A stretch of 64,000 bases of DNA from assembly GCA_023388515.1 (NCBI GenBank), contig JAEWGD010000036.1:1-64000 (forward strand), given 5' to 3'. The notes under the pieces are model-generated. The model was not told where the DNA came from. It saw only the letters and a program-made list of their open reading frames with translations, and did not search any database. Numbering within the stretch: position 1 is the stretch's first letter; each line of letters starts with the position of its first letter. This DNA comes from Bacillota bacterium (GTDB lineage: Bacteria > Bacillota > Clostridia > Oscillospirales > Ruminococcaceae). Positions 1 through 9,509 of the stretch are shown one piece after another. Made by a program: the position numbers and the translations under genes.

Positions 1-511
1 TTTTATTTCTTTTTTCGACTAATTTATATAAAATCCACGTATCTACGTCTTGTATCTACAAATTATTTTCTAACCTTATACTAAAAATCTCTTGTTTATC
101 TCAGAAAACACAAAAAGGACAGCTAAATGACTGTCATGAAAGTTGAATGAGTAAAAAGGAGCAGTTTTTGAAACATCTTGAGAAAAACTAAAAATCATAC
201 CTTTGTTCCGATATAAATTGTAAAATGTACTTGTGTTAATTTCGCTATATATAATGTATACTTGTAGAGCGAACTTTACTGGGTAACCCCTATCCAATAT
301 AACGATGGGAACGAACATAACACAAACAAATCAACTTAAACATTTTATATGCATAAAGAAATAGGTTTCGCTATGTACTAAAGATACATTTCGTGGTATA
401 ATAAAGTGAAATAATAATAGAAACAATATCATTTGAATATAACCCTCATTAGATATTATAAATTATAAATAGTGTGCATATTTAATTAAATTTAAGATAA
501 GAGGACATTTT
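1..511. other. Leading AT-rich region, no convincing gene
   Basis: No gene can be supported here. The only reading frame of note is 80 codons on the minus strand (76-318). It contains ILDRGYP, which resembles the second-aspartate motif of IS4-type transposases, but nothing else in it is recognisable, so at most it is a transposase scrap. A TATAAT at 397-402 could be the -10 of the downstream protease gene, although no good -35 lies 17 bases upstream of it. Confidence 0.4.
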
Positions 512-1192
512 ATGAAAAACAAAAAGCTTGCCTATATAATTATTTCGTCATTTCTAATAATTCTATCGCTATACTTTGTGGACCAAGTTTTACAGCTAAA
601 TTACATATCAAAAGTTTTGGTTAAGGTAATTCTTTTTTCAATTTTCCCTATTGTTTATATAAAATTTAGCAAATATAACTTTGTTAAAGACTCATTAAAA
701 GTAGTGAAGAAGAAGTTTAAATTCAAATTAAGTCATCTTTTAGGTATTTTAATAGCTATTATTTTGTTTATAGCCTTTATTTTCATTGAAAGATTTATGA
801 ATGTTGACGTTTTAATATTAGAACTTGAGGAAAAGTACAAAATAAATAAAGGGAATATCTTTTTGTATGGAGCATATCTTATTTTCGTTAATTCTTTAAT
901 TGAGGAGTTTTTCTTTAGGGGGTTTCTTTTCTTAAATCTCAAAAAGCTCAACATGAAACGCACCGCTTATATCGTTAGTTCTGCTGCATTTTCCATTTAT
1001 CATATTAGTAATTTCCAAAACTGGTTTAATGCATGGGTGCTGATTTTAGCTTTGGTTGGATTGTTCTTAGCAGGTTTGATTTTCAATTATCTTAATGATA
1101 AAGATGATACGTTTTTAAATAGTTGGTTCGTTCATATTTGTGCTGATGTTTCTATTGTGGTTGTCGGATACATCTTGTTTAGCAGGATTTAA
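512..1192 (+). CDS. CPBP family intramembrane metalloprotease
   Basis: This 226-residue, very hydrophobic protein has about six membrane segments. It carries the three signatures of the CPBP (CAAX protease / bacteriocin-processing) family: EExxxR at residues 131-136 (EEFFFR), FxxxH at 160-164 (FSIYH) and HxxxD at 208-212 (HICAD). In the family these residues coordinate zinc inside the membrane and cleave prenylated or membrane-bound peptides. Bacterial members are often linked to bacteriocin self-immunity or regulated proteolysis. The ATG is preceded by AGAGGA about 6 bases upstream. It stands alone, with no bacteriocin gene visible beside it, so its substrate is unknown. Confidence 0.85.
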   Translation: MKNKKLAYIIISSFLIILSLYFVDQVLQLNYISKVLVKVILFSIFPIVYIKFSKYNFVKDSLKVVKKKFKFKLSHLLGILIAIILFIAFIFIERFMNVDVLILELEEKYKINKGNIFLYGAYLIFVNSLIEEFFFRGFLFLNLKKLNMKRTAYIVSSAAFSIYHISNFQNWFNAWVLILALVGLFLAGLIFNYLNDKDDTFLNSWFVHICADVSIVVVGYILFSRI

Positions 1193-1267
1193 CGTATAAT
1201 GAAAATTCTATTTATTTCTTCTTGTAATTGTAATAAAAGGATTGTTAAAGCGTTTCGCAAGTGTCGC

Positions 1268-1296
1268 TTGTTATAGCTGAAAAGTTTTGATATAAT
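1268..1296 (+). promoter_or_regulatory. Sigma-A-type promoter for the radical SAM gene
   Basis: TTGTTA (1268-1273) and TATAAT (1291-1296) are separated by 17 bases and lie about 65 bases before the start codon at 1361. The -10 is a perfect match and the -35 is partial. Confidence 0.6.
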
Positions 1297-1360
1297 TACA
1301 TAAGTACCCATTATTTTTAATATTTATTTTATGAATCTTAATTGCAAATCGGAGGAATTC

Positions 1361-3100
1361 ATGGAAAACACAGTAATACTTAGTGTCCTAAATGCAAAAT
1401 ATATACACACATCGCCTGCCCCTTGGTGCTTGATGGCCGGCATAAAAAAGTACGCACCTGAACTTTATAGTCATTTGCAAATTATTGAAGCTACTGTAAA
1501 TCAACCAGCGAGCGACGTGTTGGATAGAATTATTGCTACATCGCCTGTCGTTATTGGGTTTTCATGCTATATATGGAATATCAACGCAACCCTTACCCTA
1601 TGTACAGAGTTAAAAAAGGCATTGCCCAATGTGATTATTGTACTAGGTGGGCCAGAGGTAAGCTATTGTGCAGAGGATGTTCTGAAAAATAATATGCACG
1701 TGGATTATATTTTATCTGGTGAGGGTGAGGAAAGCTTTCCAGCATTTTTAAAAGCAGTTTTTGCCCATGATAAGTCTACACCTTTACCTGAACAGTCACA
1801 TAAAGCAATTTCAGGATTGTGTGGGCGAAATGCAGATAATACCATATACAAAGTCGAAACGGTTACACCAAACTTTGCAGTTCCCTCACCACTTACATCT
1901 GGCTATGCAGAAGCAATTGAAGGACGTATCGCATATTTTGAAACAAGTCGTGGATGCCCATACTCCTGTGCATTTTGTTTGTCGGGGAATTGTGGCAAGC
2001 CACGTTATTTCGCATTAGATACTGTGTTTCCCGATTTACTAAAGCTTGCAAACAGCGGTACACGAACAATAAAGTTTGTGGATAGAACCTTTAACGCTAA
2101 TCCTATTCATGCCAATAAAATATTGCAGTTCATTTTAAATTGCTACGGCAAGGAAATTCCCGAAGGCATTTGTTTTCATTTTGAAATTGCAGGCGATATT
2201 TTAAGGGAAGAAACCTTTACTTTGCTTGAACAAATGCCACTCGGTGCTGTACAGTTAGAAATTGGTATACAGTCATTTTGTGAAAAAGCTCTGGAGTCGG
2301 TTAACCGTAAAACTAATACTGAAATTCTTCACTCAAATATTCAACGTCTTGTTTCAATGGGTAATATGCATATTCACATTGACTTAATTGCTGGATTACC
2401 TCATGAAGATTTGGTGATTTTCGCTAAAAGTTTTAATAAAGCATATTCATTAGATACACAAATGCTACAACTAGGTTTTTTAAAGCTATTGCATGGAAGT
2501 GAGATGCGAAACAACTTACAGGCTTATCCATGTGAGTTTGATGAAAATGCACCATATGAAGTAAAGGTAACATCGTGGCTTTCAGCTAAGGACTTTGACT
2601 TGCTACATTATACAGAAGACGCTGTTGATAGGGTATATAATAGTGGTCGATTTCGCTTGACAGTAGATTATGTGCTGAGTGCAAGTGGTCTAACTCCATT
2701 TGAATTTTATTCTGAATTTGGCGTTACATCTAAAAAATCAGGTGTTGGCTACGGAATTCCCCTTGATGATTACACAGAAATATTACAAGAATATTGTGCG
2801 TCATTGCATAATATAGATTGTGAAGTTTTACGGGATTTTCTTGTTCGTGATAGGCTTTCGACAAACTCAAGAGGTCGCTTGCCACAATGCTTATACAGGC
2901 AAGATTCTAAAATGTCTAAAGTTGTAGACTGGCTTTCAACAAACCCAGAAACTATGTTGCAAAAAGGTGTGCGACGTGGTGTAGCCTTGCTTTATGCTTC
3001 AAATACTCTGTGTTGGGTGGACTATGTCCCTAAAGAGAAAAATCCTGTTACAGGGCGTTGGACGTTAAATGAAATGCCGTTGGATACAGTGATACAATAG
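1361..3100 (+). CDS. B12-binding domain radical SAM protein (DUF4080 type)
   Basis: This is a 579-residue cobalamin-binding radical SAM enzyme. The N-terminal ~140 residues have the B12-binding Rossmann pattern (LSVLNAKYIHTSPAP, later LGGPEVSY and SGEGEESF). The radical SAM CxxxCxxC motif follows at Cys199, Cys203 and Cys206 (CPYSCAFC), then a TIM-barrel region (IQSFCEKALESVNRKT, HIDLIAGLP). The C-terminal ~200 residues match the DUF4080 extension as I recall that family. An ATG at 1331 is in frame, but GGAGG at 1351-1355 sits 5 bases before the ATG at 1361, so I start there. Enzymes of this class often methylate unactivated carbons; the substrate is unknown. It is monocistronic and ends before a strong hairpin. 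Confidence 0.85.
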   Translation: MENTVILSVLNAKYIHTSPAPWCLMAGIKKYAPELYSHLQIIEATVNQPASDVLDRIIATSPVVIGFSCYIWNINATLTLCTELKKALPNVIIVLGGPEVSYCAEDVLKNNMHVDYILSGEGEESFPAFLKAVFAHDKSTPLPEQSHKAISGLCGRNADNTIYKVETVTPNFAVPSPLTSGYAEAIEGRIAYFETSRGCPYSCAFCLSGNCGKPRYFALDTVFPDLLKLANSGTRTIKFVDRTFNANPIHANKILQFILNCYGKEIPEGICFHFEIAGDILREETFTLLEQMPLGAVQLEIGIQSFCEKALESVNRKTNTEILHSNIQRLVSMGNMHIHIDLIAGLPHEDLVIFAKSFNKAYSLDTQMLQLGFLKLLHGSEMRNNLQAYPCEFDENAPYEVKVTSWLSAKDFDLLHYTEDAVDRVYNSGRFRLTVDYVLSASGLTPFEFYSEFGVTSKKSGVGYGIPLDDYTEILQEYCASLHNIDCEVLRDFLVRDRLSTNSRGRLPQCLYRQDSKMSKVVDWLSTNPETMLQKGVRRGVALLYASNTLCWVDYVPKEKNPVTGRWTLNEMPLDTVIQ

Positions 3101-3164
3101 AGTTGTGAGGGATGTTTTAGTATGCACGAACCTGTTTTTCGCTAGTAATCTATAATAAATACAA

Positions 3165-3208
3165 AACACCCAACCTTTATAATTTTAACATCATAAAGGT
3201 TGGGTGTT
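3165..3208. terminator. 16-bp perfect hairpin, bidirectional terminator
   Basis: The arms at 3165-3180 and 3193-3208 are perfect reverse complements around a 12-base loop. It separates the convergent radical SAM gene (+) and the ABC remnant/pectate lyase (-). Confidence 0.75.
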
Positions 3209-3226
3209 GAATATTTATAATAATAA

Positions 3227-3367
3227 TTATAAAACTTTACCATCTAAAATTTTTATAATTCACACACACATATCTGCTATGATATAGTCATGCGTTATGA
3301 TTATAACTGTCTTGCCCATCGCATTAAGCTTTTTAAACAGCTCTATAATTTCGCATAGATTAGTTAA
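3227..3367 (-). pseudogene. C-terminal remnant of an ABC transporter ATPase
   Basis: Read on the minus strand from about 3367, the DNA encodes LCEIIELFKKLNAMGKTVII, then ITHD (the H-loop of ABC ATPases), YIIADMCV, an in-frame TGA at 3260-3262, IIKILDGKVL and a TAA at 3227-3229. The order, the histidine-aspartate pair and the closing RIIxLxDGK-like tail match the last ~45 residues of a MacB/LolD-type ATP-binding subunit. The TGA replaces what is usually an arginine codon (CGA to TGA is one change). No Walker A or signature motif remains upstream: the fragment runs directly into the 3' end of the pectate lyase gene. It is a broken remnant, left by a deletion or by insertion of the lyase gene. 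Confidence 0.75.
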
Positions 3368-5054
3368 ATAAACTTCTCTTTAGAATTATCAAGTCAAAAG
3401 TAGAAAGGGTATTGTCCCCGTCCATATCAGCAAGCTCATAGTTAGGCAACTCCTTGATATTTCCAAGCAGATATTTCTTTAGAAGAATGTAATCATTTTC
3501 ATCTGCTTTTCCGTCCTCATTAATGTCACCCAAAACTATTTGAGGAATTTCTTCCTGAAGTGATACAGCTGTAAAATAGTTCACCACTCCTGAAGATTGC
3601 CCATTTGTTCCGAGTGTAACTTTTTCATTTACGTTGAAATCTTTCCTATAAATATTATAAGAAACATCATTTGAAGCAGTTGCTGTTTCACCTGTATTTA
3701 CCCAGTTATCTAACCATGACGGAGCAGTTGTAACACGGGTGTCAAGTCCAATATACACAGTAATATCTTCCACAGCAGTAAACTCTGCAATATCATTTGT
3801 AGAATTTTTAGAATCACACGAAAGCCTAATATACTCTGTGTTAGTTAATGCTTTTGGGATTGAAGTAAATGTGAAATCTCTATCACCGTAAATATTATTT
3901 CCAACCTGTAAATTATTTTGAATTGACCATGATTCATAATTTGTTTCATCAAGGACATTTAGTGTTTTTATTAACGTACCATCTAATGGTGTTTTAACTA
4001 TAGGATCGGGATCATTAGGAACTGTTACAAGTCCTGCCTTTACAAGACTGCTTGGCCAGCTTCCATACCATGAATAACCCGTTCTACGCTCCTGACTGAT
4101 ATCTGCCATATTGTAATAAACCTTACCATCTCGATCGCCGAATACAGGTTTATTTGTACCCATTTCATAAAACCTTGCCCAAATTGGTCCTGCACTTGGA
4201 TCCTCAACAACTACCCTATCATTGTTCTGACTTACAACTTTTATTCCATTAATCTGTACATTATCAAACCATGTTACAGCAGCATTAATACTACGAGCAA
4301 CATCTGCACTTGGATTCTCTATTGATTTAAGAAAATTAACAATTCCAACGCTTTCACTTGTACAATTTACCGCTGGCTCATATGCCCTTCCTGTAGCCGG
4401 CTTTAATGTAACCTCATCATGCTGCTGTGCCCACACACATTTCACACCATTTGCAACAATTTGAGTGTCCAAAATGCATTGAATTCCCTTTTCATAAGCA
4501 TTTTTCGCTTTGGATTGACGGGTTGAGTCAACAAAAGTAAAGTGCCCTGATTTCTCTGAAACATCTTTCATAATCTGCATTACATGAATCATGGCACCGT
4601 CGTTATATGTAATATGTGCATGATAAGTGCCTGCATCATTAAACACCTGTGGCCAACCACCATTCGAATATTGACCATTTATCAATAAATCAATACCCTT
4701 TTGGCATGATGTAAGATATTTAGAATTGTTTGTAGCTTTGTACACTCTTGCAAGAATGATAATCTGCGAAGTGGTTGTATCGTTATCTGTTGTTGATTTA
4801 CCCCAAGAACCACTTGCACTTCCATCCATCTCCTTTTTCCAACCGCCATCAGAGAGCTGATATTTTACTATATCATCAGCAAGGCTAATTGCCTCCGAGC
4901 TACTGTACCATGAATCCGCCTTTTTAGTGGCATTGTCCCAGTCATAACCAGAATACGCAGCAGAAACTGAAATAGGGTTACTGAACATAAATACAAATAA
5001 ATTAACAAGAAACATAGCACACACTACCATTGAAATCTTTGAAATCTTCTTCAT
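3360..5054 (-). CDS. Secreted pectate lyase (PL10 family) with C-terminal type I dockerin
   Basis: This 564-residue secreted protein begins with a signal peptide (about residues 1-32, cleaved near SVSA/AYSG). The catalytic region, about 35-345, matches family-10 pectate lyases (WYSSSEAISLADDIVKYQ, DGGWKK, ITYNDGAMIHVMQIMKDV, ARFYEMGTNKPVFGDRDGK, QERRTGYSWYGSWP). These cleave polygalacturonate by beta-elimination, usually with calcium. A linker/beta module (~350-500) follows, then a dockerin with two duplicated calcium loops (DINEDGKADENDY and DMDGDNTLSTFDL, each followed by a helix with LKK or LKR). A dockerin implies docking to a cohesin scaffold, as in cellulosomes; no cohesin gene is in this window. 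The gene is monocistronic. Confidence 0.88.
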   Translation of the reverse strand: MKKISKISMVVCAMFLVNLFVFMFSNPISVSAAYSGYDWDNATKKADSWYSSSEAISLADDIVKYQLSDGGWKKEMDGSASGSWGKSTTDNDTTTSQIIILARVYKATNNSKYLTSCQKGIDLLINGQYSNGGWPQVFNDAGTYHAHITYNDGAMIHVMQIMKDVSEKSGHFTFVDSTRQSKAKNAYEKGIQCILDTQIVANGVKCVWAQQHDEVTLKPATGRAYEPAVNCTSESVGIVNFLKSIENPSADVARSINAAVTWFDNVQINGIKVVSQNNDRVVVEDPSAGPIWARFYEMGTNKPVFGDRDGKVYYNMADISQERRTGYSWYGSWPSSLVKAGLVTVPNDPDPIVKTPLDGTLIKTLNVLDETNYESWSIQNNLQVGNNIYGDRDFTFTSIPKALTNTEYIRLSCDSKNSTNDIAEFTAVEDITVYIGLDTRVTTAPSWLDNWVNTGETATASNDVSYNIYRKDFNVNEKVTLGTNGQSSGVVNYFTAVSLQEEIPQIVLGDINEDGKADENDYILLKKYLLGNIKELPNYELADMDGDNTLSTFDLIILKRSLFN

Positions 5055-5143
5055 AACAATCTACTCCTTTTTTATATTTTATAATAAACATTATTTCAAA
5101 GCTACAAAGTCAGTAGTGAAATAATCCCCATTACATATGTTCA

Positions 5144-5172
5144 ATTATATCATGTAGTATTTATAAAAACAA
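5144..5172 (-). promoter_or_regulatory. Promoter of the pectate lyase gene
   Basis: On the minus strand, TTGTTT (5167-5172) and TATAAT (5144-5149) are 17 bases apart, about 90 bases upstream of the start codon. The rest of the gene-free stretch 5055-5361 holds an AT-rich leader, with AAGGAG just before the ATG, and the glgP terminator. Nothing else was recognised. Confidence 0.55.
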
Positions 5173-5277
5173 GTATCCAGCAAGAATTTTTATAGTAACT
5201 TTTATAGTTTTTTTTCAATTTATTAATAATATTTATTTAACATACACAAACTTCTACTCTAATATAGCTTACAAAAT

Positions 5278-5314
5278 ATAGAGCAGTAAAACTTTAAAAG
5301 TCTTACTGCTCTAT
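5278..5314 (-). terminator. Hairpin terminator after glgP
   Basis: The 12-bp perfect arms lie at 5278-5289 and 5303-5314. On the minus strand the hairpin lies about 45 bases after the glgP stop and is followed by a short T-rich run. Confidence 0.6.
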
Positions 5315-5361
5315 ATAATTTAATGTTATTTACATATTGTTGCATTACTGTTAACCAAACA

Positions 5362-7725
5362 TCACTTGCATGGCTTAATACCCCAAATATTCTTTGCATA
5401 ATCCTCAATAGTCCTGTCGGAGCTGAACTTCCCAGCATTGCACATATTAATCCAACACTTGCGTCCGAATTTCAGCCTATTCTTATAGTCAACATTAGAT
5501 TTCAGTTTTGCCTTAACATAACTTTCCATGTCGCCAATTAGGTAATAATTATCAGGAGTATGCCAGCTTGCACCATCAAGTAATGAGTAATAAAGCTCCC
5601 TGAAATAGCCTGTTCCGTCATCTGAAACAGTACCATCAATCAAGGTGTCTACAACTCTACGGATTTTCTCATTTTTAGCCATTACTTTTCTGCTATCATA
5701 TTTCGGCATAAGCTTTTTCAAATCCTCAACCCTTGCTCCGAAAATATAGTTATTCTCCTCGCCAGCCTCCTCGACAATCTCAACATTCGCTCCATCGAAT
5801 GTGCCAAGCGTCACTGCTCCGTTTAACATAAGTTTCATATTCCCCGTACCTGAAGCTTCTGTGCCAGCAGTAGAAATCTGCTCTGAAACATCAGCTGATG
5901 CAACAAGCTTTTCAGCATATGAAACATTATAATTCGACACAAACACAACCTTGATTAAGTCGCATACATCTTTGTCATTTTCAATTATCTTTGCAATTTC
6001 GTTGATAAACTTAATAATTCCCTTTGCTCGCCTGTATCCAGGTGCAGATTTTGCTCCAAAAATAAATGTTGTAGGCATGAAATCAGTTATACTTCCGTCC
6101 TTAATTCCAAAATAAATATATAGTATTGAAAACGCATTCAGTAGCTGTCTTTTATACTCATGCAGACGCTTTATTTGTATATCAAAAATGCTGTTTTCAT
6201 CAATCTTTATGCCCTCTTTTTGCAATATAAAATCAGCAAGCTGTTTCTTTTTCTCCTGCTTTATATCCAAAAATCTTTGCAGTATAAGCTTATTATCAGC
6301 AAACTTCTCAAGATTTTTCAGCTCATCAAGCCTAACAGTCCAGTCATTGCTCCCCAAAAGCTCAGTTACAAGCCCTGATAGCTCCTTATTACAAAGTGCA
6401 AGCCATCTTCTTTGAGTTATTCCATTTGTCTTGTTTTGGAATCTATCAGGGAAAATTTTATGCCATGTTTTAAGCACTGTATCTTTAAGAATTTCAGTGT
6501 GAATTTGTGCAACGCCATTTACAAATGAGGAGCAGTAAATCGCCATATGAGCCATCTGAACCTGTTCCTTGCTTATAATTTTCATATCATCAATATCTTT
6601 TTTGCTTGCACCCTTTTTATACATATCTACAATAAAACGTTCATTAAGCATAATGATTATCTCGAAAACTCGTGGCAGTAAACCCTCAACAATTTCGCAA
6701 TCCCACTTTTCCAATGCCTCAATCATTATAGTGTGATTTGTGTAGTTAAACACCTTTTGAGCAATCGCAAAAGCGTCATCAAAGCTCATGTTTTCTTTAT
6801 CCATAAGCTGACGCATCAGTTCTGGAATTGATATTACAGGGTGGGTATCATTCAACTGTATCGTTACATAATCAGCAATGTTTTCTACATTACCATGATT
6901 TTCCTTATGCTTTTTTATAATATCCGTAAGCGATGCACAACAGAAAAAATACTGCTGTTTCAAGCGTAATACCTTACCATCAAGCGTATCATCATTAGGA
7001 TATAAAACCCTTGAAATATCCTCAGCAAAAATCTTTTCCTCACTTGCCTCAGCATATTTCTGCTCATTGAAAAGCTTGAAATCAAACTCATTTATCGGTT
7101 CAGCTTGCCAAAGTCTAAGCGTACCTATATTGTTTGTTTTGTAACCAATTACTGGCACATCATATGGAACAGCTTTAACCGTTTGCCCATTATATTCAAC
7201 CAAAACAGTGTCTGCATCACATCTCTTTGACCATGCATCACCATATTTCGTCCAATCGTCCGCCTCCTCAACCTGAAAACCATCAACAATTGACTGCTTA
7301 AACAAGCCATATTTATAGCGAATTCCATAGCCATCTAACGGTAAATCAAGCGTCGCTGCACTGTCAAGAAAGCAAGCCGCCAAGCGTCCTAAACCACCAT
7401 TTCCCAATGCTGAATCCTCAATATCCTCCAAGTCAGATAGCGATATTCCACATGATTTCAAGCTTTCTTCGACTTCGCTATAAATACCCAAACATAGTAA
7501 ATTATTAAAAATAGCTCTGCCCACAAGGAATTCCATAGAAAAATAACAGGCTCTACGGCTATTCAAATGCTTTTCAACACTGTTTTTCCAATCGCTAGAA
7601 ATATCGCTCATGACAACATTTCCAACTGCATGATGAATTTGCTGACTGCTTGCATTTTTAGGCTCTACGCCAAAGCATTGCGATAATTGATGTGTGAAAT
7701 CTGCTATAAATTTATTCTTATCCAT
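5362..7725 (-). CDS. glgP: Glycogen phosphorylase
   Basis: GlgP (787 residues, usual size for GT35) releases glucose-1-phosphate from the non-reducing ends of glycogen or maltodextrin using phosphate and pyridoxal phosphate. Visible signatures are ACYFSMEFLVGRA near residue 60, DSALGNGGLGRLAACFLDS near 110, and the PLP-lysine motif EASGTGNMKLMLNG with the Schiff-base lysine at about residue 631. The gene starts 15 bases after the malQ stop, so the two form an operon: debranched or transferred glucan chains from MalQ feed GlgP. Together they form the breakdown arm opposite the glgBCDA synthesis genes at 19-25 kb. Confidence 0.95.
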   Translation of the reverse strand: MDKNKFIADFTHQLSQCFGVEPKNASSQQIHHAVGNVVMSDISSDWKNSVEKHLNSRRACYFSMEFLVGRAIFNNLLCLGIYSEVEESLKSCGISLSDLEDIEDSALGNGGLGRLAACFLDSAATLDLPLDGYGIRYKYGLFKQSIVDGFQVEEADDWTKYGDAWSKRCDADTVLVEYNGQTVKAVPYDVPVIGYKTNNIGTLRLWQAEPINEFDFKLFNEQKYAEASEEKIFAEDISRVLYPNDDTLDGKVLRLKQQYFFCCASLTDIIKKHKENHGNVENIADYVTIQLNDTHPVISIPELMRQLMDKENMSFDDAFAIAQKVFNYTNHTIMIEALEKWDCEIVEGLLPRVFEIIIMLNERFIVDMYKKGASKKDIDDMKIISKEQVQMAHMAIYCSSFVNGVAQIHTEILKDTVLKTWHKIFPDRFQNKTNGITQRRWLALCNKELSGLVTELLGSNDWTVRLDELKNLEKFADNKLILQRFLDIKQEKKKQLADFILQKEGIKIDENSIFDIQIKRLHEYKRQLLNAFSILYIYFGIKDGSITDFMPTTFIFGAKSAPGYRRAKGIIKFINEIAKIIENDKDVCDLIKVVFVSNYNVSYAEKLVASADVSEQISTAGTEASGTGNMKLMLNGAVTLGTFDGANVEIVEEAGEENNYIFGARVEDLKKLMPKYDSRKVMAKNEKIRRVVDTLIDGTVSDDGTGYFRELYYSLLDGASWHTPDNYYLIGDMESYVKAKLKSNVDYKNRLKFGRKCWINMCNAGKFSSDRTIEDYAKNIWGIKPCK

Positions 7726-7740
7726 GTTTCTCTCCTTAAT

Positions 7741-9216
7741 CTATCTGCCATAAATTCTGTTAAGCTTTTGTAATTTGCGAATTAAACCCTTACTTAAATC
7801 ATTTTGATTTATCCTATAAGTCCAGTTATTCTCAAGAGTAGATGGTGTATTCATGCGTGATTTGCTTCCCTCATTCAGCAAGTCCTGCATTTGCACAATA
7901 GCAATTTCAGCACAACTGCTCCATGCAAGCCTAATCATACCCCAAGCAATTTTTCGCTTGACTCTCAAATTCATATACTGGGCGCAATATTTTGTTGTGC
8001 TTTTAGGCGATGAACTCACCCAGCCTTTTAATGTATCATTATCATGTGTGCCAGTATAAACCACGCAATTAGACGTTTTATAGTTGTGAGGTAAATATTC
8101 ATTTTCTGAATTCCCATCAAATCCAAACTGCAAAACCTTCATACCTGGAAAGCCTGTTTCCTTAACCAGTTTCCTAACCTCAGGAGTAATAAACCCTAAA
8201 TCTTCTGCAATAATATTTATCTTGCCCAGCTTTTTCTCAATCGCCTTAAATATCTCAATACCAGGTCCTTTTCGCCATTCGCCATGTTCAGCCGTTTCAT
8301 TTCCATAAGGGATTGCATAATAACTATCAAACCCCCTAAAATGGTCAATTCTCGTTATATCATACATCTTAGTGGCAAATTCCATACGCTTTATCCACCA
8401 AGAATAATTTTCTTTTTTATGTTGTTCCCAGTCATACAAGGGATTGCCCCAAAGCTGACCTAATTTTGCAAATGCATCCGGTGGACAGCCAGCAACATCT
8501 ATCGGCTTTTTCTCCTTATCAAGCAAAAATAATTCTGGATTCGCCCACACCTCAACGCTATCATATGCAACATAAATTGGAATATCCCCAACAATTTCAA
8601 CGCTTTTTTTATTGGCATACTTCTTTAGCTTGTCCCACTGCTCATAAAATTTATACTGTACAAATTTGAAAAAATCTATCTCGTCTGTTAATTCTACCTT
8701 AGCCTTTTCAATCGATGTTTTCTCACGCATTGCAAGGTTCGTTTCCCATTTGTACCACGCTCTGCCATCATTTTTAAACTTTAAAGCCATAAACAAAGCG
8801 TAATCATCAAGCCATTCCTTATTCTGCAATAAAAATTTATGGTAATTACTTGACATTTTACTTTTAAATCTTTTATATGCCTGTTTAAGCACAGTAAAGC
8901 AATTATCATATATCTTTCCATAATCAACCACTCGCTCGTTCTCATACCATTTTATATCGCAATAATCCGATTTATCTAACAGTCCCTCCTGTGTTAGAAT
9001 ATCAAAATCAACAAAGTATGGATTTCCAGCAAAAGTAGAAAATGACTGATACGGCGAATCCCTATAACTTGTAGGCGACAATGGTAACACCTGCCATATC
9101 TTAATACCACCTTCAGCTAAAAAATCTATAAAGCTATAAGCTTTCTTGCCAAGCTTTCCTATTCCATATTCAGACGGCAAACTTGAAATATGCATCAATA
9201 TACCGCTTTTCCTCAT
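7741..9216 (-). CDS. malQ: 4-alpha-glucanotransferase (amylomaltase, GH77)
   Basis: MalQ (491 residues) moves alpha-1,4-glucan segments between maltodextrins, releasing glucose and making chains long enough for GlgP. Recognisable motifs are SGILMHISSLPSEYGIG at the N terminus, the nucleophile segment RIDHFRGFDSYYAIP, the acid/base glutamate in NIIAEDLGFITPEV, and TGTHDNDTLKGW. Length and order are normal for family GH77. It is the first gene of the malQ-glgP operon and is divergent from tex. Confidence 0.95.
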   Translation of the reverse strand: MRKSGILMHISSLPSEYGIGKLGKKAYSFIDFLAEGGIKIWQVLPLSPTSYRDSPYQSFSTFAGNPYFVDFDILTQEGLLDKSDYCDIKWYENERVVDYGKIYDNCFTVLKQAYKRFKSKMSSNYHKFLLQNKEWLDDYALFMALKFKNDGRAWYKWETNLAMREKTSIEKAKVELTDEIDFFKFVQYKFYEQWDKLKKYANKKSVEIVGDIPIYVAYDSVEVWANPELFLLDKEKKPIDVAGCPPDAFAKLGQLWGNPLYDWEQHKKENYSWWIKRMEFATKMYDITRIDHFRGFDSYYAIPYGNETAEHGEWRKGPGIEIFKAIEKKLGKINIIAEDLGFITPEVRKLVKETGFPGMKVLQFGFDGNSENEYLPHNYKTSNCVVYTGTHDNDTLKGWVSSSPKSTTKYCAQYMNLRVKRKIAWGMIRLAWSSCAEIAIVQMQDLLNEGSKSRMNTPSTLENNWTYRINQNDLSKGLIRKLQKLNRIYGR

Positions 9217-9337
9217 AAACAGACCACCTTTAACTTAGAAAGATTTTTTCAATTATCTAGAAACACAAGTTTAGCATATATTTCTTAAATCTTTCTTATT
9301 TCAATTCATAAAATCCTTCTATTTTTTATACATTAAA

Positions 9338-9367
9338 ATTATAACATTAATCATCACTACTTATCAA
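9338..9367 (-). promoter_or_regulatory. Promoter of the malQ-glgP operon
   Basis: On the minus strand, TTGATA (9362-9367) and TATAAT (9338-9343) are 18 bases apart, leaving a leader of about 115 bases before malQ. The leader is AT-rich and no regulatory structure was recognised. Confidence 0.55.
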
Positions 9368-9416
9368 GTCTTAATGCAATATTTTTAAATTTTATTATAT
9401 CATTTCTCCTATATAA

Positions 9417-9445
9417 TTGACATTATTCCTCATAAATGATACAAT
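9417..9445 (+). promoter_or_regulatory. Promoter of tex
   Basis: TTGACA (9417-9422) and TACAAT (9440-9445) with a 17-base spacer form a near-consensus sigma-A promoter about 65 bases before the tex start. Confidence 0.75.
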
Positions 9446-9509
9446 ATAATAGAATTAATTACTATTTGAGAAAACTAACTTTAGTTTAATGAAAGGTCGT
9501 TTGTATATA

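Noticed and set aside
76..318. 80-codon minus-strand frame with a DRGYP motif like IS4 transposases
   Set aside because: Only five to seven residues match; the rest shows no transposase motif, no ribosome site and no inverted repeats were found nearby.
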